Source of the DNA: Alphaproteobacteria bacterium
Lineage (GTDB): Bacteria > Pseudomonadota > Alphaproteobacteria > JAJTHO01
Direction: 5' to 3'
Assembly (NCBI GenBank): GCA_021297975.1
Contig: JAJTHO010000189.1
Span: forward strand, 1-9,143
Length of the DNA: 9,143 nucleotides
Under the pieces are notes generated by a model. That model did no database searches, was not told the origin of the DNA, and saw nothing but the letters and a program-made list of their open reading frames with translations. Of this stretch, positions 6,136-9,143 are shown piece by piece (the stretch's first letter is position 1; every line of letters starts with the position of its first letter). Position numbers and translations under genes: made by a program.

Positions 6136-6564
6136 ATGATACCGCTCAACGTTCGTGAATTCTGTGATAGTCAAACACTGGATTTAACACCGATACGCAG
6201 TGTGCTGCTTAATTATGTTTGGGAGCACCCTGCCCCGGTTAAGGCCTATGATATGATTGAGGTGTTACGCGAAAAGGGGGTTGGTTCGCCAAAGCCGCCT
6301 ACTGTTTACCGCACTCTTGATTTTCTTGAGACACAGGGGCTCGTGCATAAAATCCATGCGCTGAATGCGTATGTTCCGTGTCATCATCCGGGTACGCACA
6401 AGAACTGTCAGTTTTTAATTTGCGATAGTTGCGGCAATGCAGAAGAATTTTGTGATGCGGCGTTGTCGTCGCTTATTCCAGTTCGTGCAAAGAATTTAGG
6501 ATTTCAACCGCGTGCTTCAGTGGTGGAGGTGTTTGGGGTCTGCCGCGCTTGTGTCCCAAACTGA
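6136..6564 (+). CDS. zur: Zinc uptake regulator Zur (Fur family)
   Basis: This 142-residue Fur-family repressor binds DNA as a dimer when loaded with zinc. A winged-helix domain fills about 1-80, with the recognition-helix region KPPTVYRTLDFLETQGLVHK at 53-72 nearly as in E. coli Zur. Structural zinc would be held by Cys97-X2-Cys100 (LICDSCG) and Cys136-X2-Cys139 (GVCRACV). By eye alignment with E. coli Zur, the regulatory site is His71, Cys82, His88 and Glu104. These residues favour Zur over Fur, Mur or PerR. The ATG at 6136 is chosen because AGGGA lies 7 bases upstream. A TTG at 6106 in the same frame would add ten residues and has no ribosome site. The gene diverges from the zinc importer operon across a shared Zur box, which strongly supports the assignment. 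It converges on the adhesin gene, with 8 bases between stops. Confidence 0.96.
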   Translation: MIPLNVREFCDSQTLDLTPIRSVLLNYVWEHPAPVKAYDMIEVLREKGVGSPKPPTVYRTLDFLETQGLVHKIHALNAYVPCHHPGTHKNCQFLICDSCGNAEEFCDAALSSLIPVRAKNLGFQPRASVVEVFGVCRACVPN

Positions 6565-6574
6565 TGTATTTTTT
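6531..6574 (+). terminator. Possible intrinsic terminator of zur
   Basis: GTTTGGG (6531-6537) pairs perfectly with CCCAAAC (6555-6561), with two possible G-T pairs extending inward and a loop of about 13-17 bases. A run of six T (6569-6574) follows after seven bases. The hairpin overlaps the zur stop codon. The long loop and the gap before the T run make it a modest candidate. On the opposite strand no T run follows, so it would not end adhesin transcription. Confidence 0.3.
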
Positions 6575-9044
6575 ACCTTTTAGAGGAACAATCTCCGCTG
6601 CCAGATTTGTTTAAACCACCACTACCTAAATCACAATTTTTGTTTGTAAATGAGAATGCTGGGGTAGGACGCGTGCTACTTTTCTCATCAATAATTGTGC
6701 TATCTGAGGTGGAAATAGTATTGTTACTATTGCTTGCAGTTATAGTTTCCGAGGGAACACTATTATCATACTGCATTTGAATCCTAACAGTGGAAGGCAT
6801 AGAAAAATTTGGTGATTTGGCGATTACAGATGGCGGGGAAGCAATAATACTCAGAATACTGGCAAAGAGACCCGAAGGCTGTGTCAGGATGTAATTAGAG
6901 CTTTTTAGTCCAGTTAAGCTGTAGCCAGATACAGAAACTGCTTTCCCTGTTCCAACAAGTGCATCCGTAAGGACCCCTGAGCCTGGAATAAAGCTTACCA
7001 GTGTATCAACGGCCTCAATGCCGCTTAGTGCGCCGCCGGAGAGATCGGCAACCGCGGTGCCATCGAATGTTTTATTCGCAGCAGTGACTCCGGTAATCGT
7101 AATTGATTTGGGGGTTATGGCATAATTACCAAGTGCATAGCTAATGGAATAGTTTGCATTTCTTAGACCACTCGCGCTGTATGTATAGCTGCCGACATCG
7201 GATGCGGGGCTGATGCCTGCGAAGCTGTAAACCGGACTGTCTAGAGAATCCCCGCCGATGATAGAGCCAGCCGTCAGACTATACCCTGTTGGTGCAGTTA
7301 GGTTACTGCCGTAAACTTGTGATAATGCGTTGGGTCTTACAGTGATGGGACGCGGTGTGATGGCGAGACTTCGTCCTGCCGTATCGATAGTCAGAGTATA
7401 GTTACTGTTTAGCGCGAGGTTGCCGTTGTTAAGCGCATAAGTGCCAACGTTCTCACCCACGGTGCGGTTAAGAGAGCCTGTGAAGGCGTCTGAGCTGTAA
7501 AGACTGCCGCTGGTGATGGTGTAGGCTAAGGTAGGGTCACTGTTGCCATACTGTTTAGTTAGACCGGCGTTAGCGGTTACTGTTATAGCGCGAGAGGTTA
7601 CGTTATAGGCGCCGTTCGCAAAAGTGATGGTGTAGTTGCTGTTGGTGAGGCCGCTCATGGTATAGGCGTATGCGCCCACGTTGCTGGCACTGCTGACGCT
7701 GGAGAGGTCATAGGTTGCAGCACCAAGGTTATCCGCGCCGATGACCGAGCCTGTTGTGATGGTATAGCCCGTTGGCGTCGCAACGCTGTTGCCATAGATG
7801 TGGCTGAGTGTGTTGGCGGTGGCGGTGATGGCGCGAGCATTGACGGTTAGTGCGCCCGTTGCATAGGTAATCGTGTAACCACTTGCAACCAATGTTCCTG
7901 CAGAGGCTGTAAGCCCTGCTGCATAGAATCCCGCACCAGGTGTTCCGGGGGACGTTGCAAGCACTGGTGCACCTGTAAAACTATCCCCAAATAATAAACC
8001 ACTAAGTGTGAAGGCCGCTTGCGAGATGCTATCACCATAGGTGATTGTTTGAGCGGTGGGGGTTACGGTTAACGCTAGTGTCGGCGCAGCTCCTGTATTG
8101 TAGAAAATGTAATTTCCTGTTGGATAGGCACTGATATTATCGCCATAAACGATACCGTTTACCTGTGTGTATGGCGTTAGGCCGCCAATAGTGTGGGTTC
8201 CTGCTGTGCGGAGATAGACAAGGAAACGGCCGGATGGTGTAGTTAACGCAGAGGCGCCTGCACTATTCACAAAGTTTGCGTTGCGAACATACAAAACAAG
8301 AGGTGTGCCGCTGCCACTTGCTGTTATCACACCATTTAGAGTTATGTTGCCCGTGCGGGCAACGCCGTTAACTGTTGTGCCATTGATAGTGCGCAACGTA
8401 GCATTTGTAGCCGCATTGATAATCACATCATCGGCGGTTATTGTGCCTGCGCTATGGGTGATGCTGCCATTCGTTGAGAAAAGCGATAAATCATATGCCC
8501 CGCCTGTAATGCTTTGGAAGCTGAGTAGGCTTGTTGACCCTGTTGTGCGCAAGACCGTGTTTCCAGTTAGCGTTGCGTTGTTGCTGACTGTAAAGGTACT
8601 GGCGGCTTGGTGTGTGCCTTGAATATTAATCGCGGTGGTTCCTGTCATTAGAATTTGGGAGGCCGATGTTAAATTGTTTGCAATGGTAAGCGTTCCGTTT
8701 GATGTTAAAGAAATATTTCCTGATGTTGTGGTCAGTGCGTTGTTTATAGCGAGAGTCGAAGCACCAGCAGCGTTGTTGAAGACAGTGAGAGTACCAGCTG
8801 TAAGAGCCCCATTTACGGTTAATCCTGTACTGCCATACAAAAAGGCGCTGCTAGAAATTGTACGTGCGTTGTTAATCGTCACTGCACCACCAAGACTATT
8901 AGATGTTGTGCAGCTGAGACTACCAGCTCCTACGCAAGCTCTGAAGGTTGTTGTTGGACGAACAGAATTCATGTCAACAGTAAGATTGCCGTTACCATTA
9001 AACAATAATACGTTTGCAGCATCGACAGTAAATGTTCGCACCAT
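6573..9044 (-). CDS. C-terminal part of a large secreted MBG/YDG-repeat adhesin (TpsA-like), frameshifted at its 5' side
   Basis: The open frame gives 823 residues, but the ATG at 9044 is probably not a true start: no ribosome site precedes it, and adhesin-like sequence continues upstream in another frame. Residues 1-310 are Thr/Ser/Asn/Gly-rich beta-strand repeats with phrases such as GNISLTSNGTLTIANN, typical of filamentous-haemagglutinin-like beta-helices. About 322-646 hold four MBG-type repeats with recurring YG(D/N/S) and NYxIxY motifs. About 647-731 resemble a YDG domain (KTFDGTAVADLSG). A Ser/Asn-rich linker follows. The protein ends with Cys804-X14-Cys819-SSKR. No C-terminal beta-barrel is present, so it is not a classical autotransporter. 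The cysteine pair resembles the surface anchor of HMW1-like two-partner-secretion proteins, but no TpsB pore gene is in the window. Adhesion is inferred from the family, and the ligand is unknown. Confidence 0.82.
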   Translation of the reverse strand: MVRTFTVDAANVLLFNGNGNLTVDMNSVRPTTTFRACVGAGSLSCTTSNSLGGAVTINNARTISSSAFLYGSTGLTVNGALTAGTLTVFNNAAGASTLAINNALTTTSGNISLTSNGTLTIANNLTSASQILMTGTTAINIQGTHQAASTFTVSNNATLTGNTVLRTTGSTSLLSFQSITGGAYDLSLFSTNGSITHSAGTITADDVIINAATNATLRTINGTTVNGVARTGNITLNGVITASGSGTPLVLYVRNANFVNSAGASALTTPSGRFLVYLRTAGTHTIGGLTPYTQVNGIVYGDNISAYPTGNYIFYNTGAAPTLALTVTPTAQTITYGDSISQAAFTLSGLLFGDSFTGAPVLATSPGTPGAGFYAAGLTASAGTLVASGYTITYATGALTVNARAITATANTLSHIYGNSVATPTGYTITTGSVIGADNLGAATYDLSSVSSASNVGAYAYTMSGLTNSNYTITFANGAYNVTSRAITVTANAGLTKQYGNSDPTLAYTITSGSLYSSDAFTGSLNRTVGENVGTYALNNGNLALNSNYTLTIDTAGRSLAITPRPITVRPNALSQVYGSNLTAPTGYSLTAGSIIGGDSLDSPVYSFAGISPASDVGSYTYSASGLRNANYSISYALGNYAITPKSITITGVTAANKTFDGTAVADLSGGALSGIEAVDTLVSFIPGSGVLTDALVGTGKAVSVSGYSLTGLKSSNYILTQPSGLFASILSIIASPPSVIAKSPNFSMPSTVRIQMQYDNSVPSETITASNSNNTISTSDSTIIDEKSSTRPTPAFSFTNKNCDLGSGGLNKSGSGDCSSKR
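6852..8081 (-). repeat. Tandem MBG/YDG domain-coding repeats, period about 243 bases
   Basis: Five consecutive domain-coding units are visible: 8081-7836, 7832-7590, 7589-7350, 7349-7107 (all MBG-type) and 7106-6852 (YDG-type). Each MBG unit runs from an (A/P)IT(A/V) strand through YGxS and ends near NYTI-x-Y. Units two and four are the closest pair, sharing PTGY, GS(V/I)IG and DVGxYxY-like stretches. The repeats are diverged rather than identical. Confidence 0.7.
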
Positions 9045-9143
9045 CCAGTGTGCCAGGGATAGCTATGCTGGACGCGGTGTTATATGTCCACGCAGTCACG
9101 TTGCTTGCTACGCCCGTCGAGACAAGTGCGTTATTAACTGTTA
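8998..9143 (-). pseudogene. Upstream adhesin fragment in the alternative frame (partial; joins the adhesin by a frameshift)
   Basis: From the window edge the minus-strand frame whose first whole codon starts at 9141 reads TVNNALVSTGVASNVTAWTY, then NTASSIAIPGTLDGAN. It then turns into Cys-rich nonsense and stops at TAA 9000-8998. The good part is beta-strand-rich, like the adhesin that follows one frame over. The frame of the 823-residue ORF, in contrast, meets a TAG at 9065-9063. Removing one base near 9031-9034 would join the two as ...LDGAN-FTVDAANV... . The fragment is therefore most simply the upstream continuation of the same gene, interrupted by a one-base frameshift. Confidence 0.65.

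Noticed and set aside
5937..6149. Possible 71-residue N-terminal extension of the zinc ATPase
   Set aside because: The frame is open but the residues match no ABC ATPase, it would run through the Zur box and into the zur coding start, and the ATG at 5936 fits both homology and the ATGA overlap.
6852..8081. CRISPR array or DNA satellite
   Set aside because: The repetition is at the protein level with a period of about 243 bases and diverged units, not short identical repeats with unique spacers.
8281..8622. Plus-strand open frame of 113 codons opposite the adhesin
   Set aside because: Its Val/Pro-rich translation is what the complement of Thr/Asn-rich repeats produces, and there is no ribosome site or recognisable domain.
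1..9143. tRNA, rRNA, insertion sequence, integrase or phage genes
   Set aside because: No cloverleaf-like segment, transposase motif or terminal inverted repeat was found by reading both strands. The window is dense with identified genes.

Overview
The window looks like chromosomal DNA of a Gram-negative bacterium of moderate GC content, most likely an alphaproteobacterium. Three things point there: ffh and rpsP lie close together on one strand, ribosomal protein S16 carries a long Ala/Glu-rich tail, and the Ffh N-domain reads like alphaproteobacterial Ffh. The genus cannot be called from the sequence alone. Almost every base is coding, and no gene-free stretch exceeds about 100 bases.

Left part (1-2775, all minus strand): transcription runs ffh (SRP GTPase), then a YodC-like nitroreductase, then rpsP (S16), then a lipoprotein cut off by the window edge. 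The usual alphaproteobacterial series is ffh-rpsP-rimM-trmD-rplS. Here a nitroreductase sits between ffh and rpsP, and a lipoprotein gene occupies the place of rimM. Candidate promoters lie ahead of the nitroreductase and ahead of rpsP. A yqhA/UPF0114 membrane protein gene (2877-3401) diverges from ffh.

Middle (3403-6564): a complete zinc-uptake module. The minus strand encodes a 38-residue putative membrane peptide not covered by ordinary ORF calling, then the ATPase (ZnuC/AztA), permease (ZnuB/AztB) and zinc-binding periplasmic protein (ZnuA/AztC). These genes are packed with ATGA overlaps or a 12-base gap. The Fur-family repressor gene zur diverges from them. A nearly ideal Zur operator lies in the shared region and covers the -10 elements of both directions. 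The expected logic is that zinc-loaded Zur shuts off the transporter and probably itself, and that zinc starvation releases both.

Right part (6573-9143, minus strand): the C-terminal portion of a large secreted adhesin. It has a beta-helix-like repeat region, four MBG-type repeats of about 81 residues, a YDG-type domain and a Ser/Asn-rich tail. The tail ends in a Cys-X14-Cys-X4 motif resembling the C-terminal anchor of HMW1-type two-partner-secretion adhesins. The reading frame is broken near 9030-9045. The preceding adhesin sequence continues in another frame, so the gene is frameshifted there by mutation, by a phase switch or by a sequence error.

The items most worth a second look are the small coupled ORF in the zinc operon, the adhesin frameshift, the adhesin's C-terminal cysteine pair and the lipoprotein downstream of rpsP.
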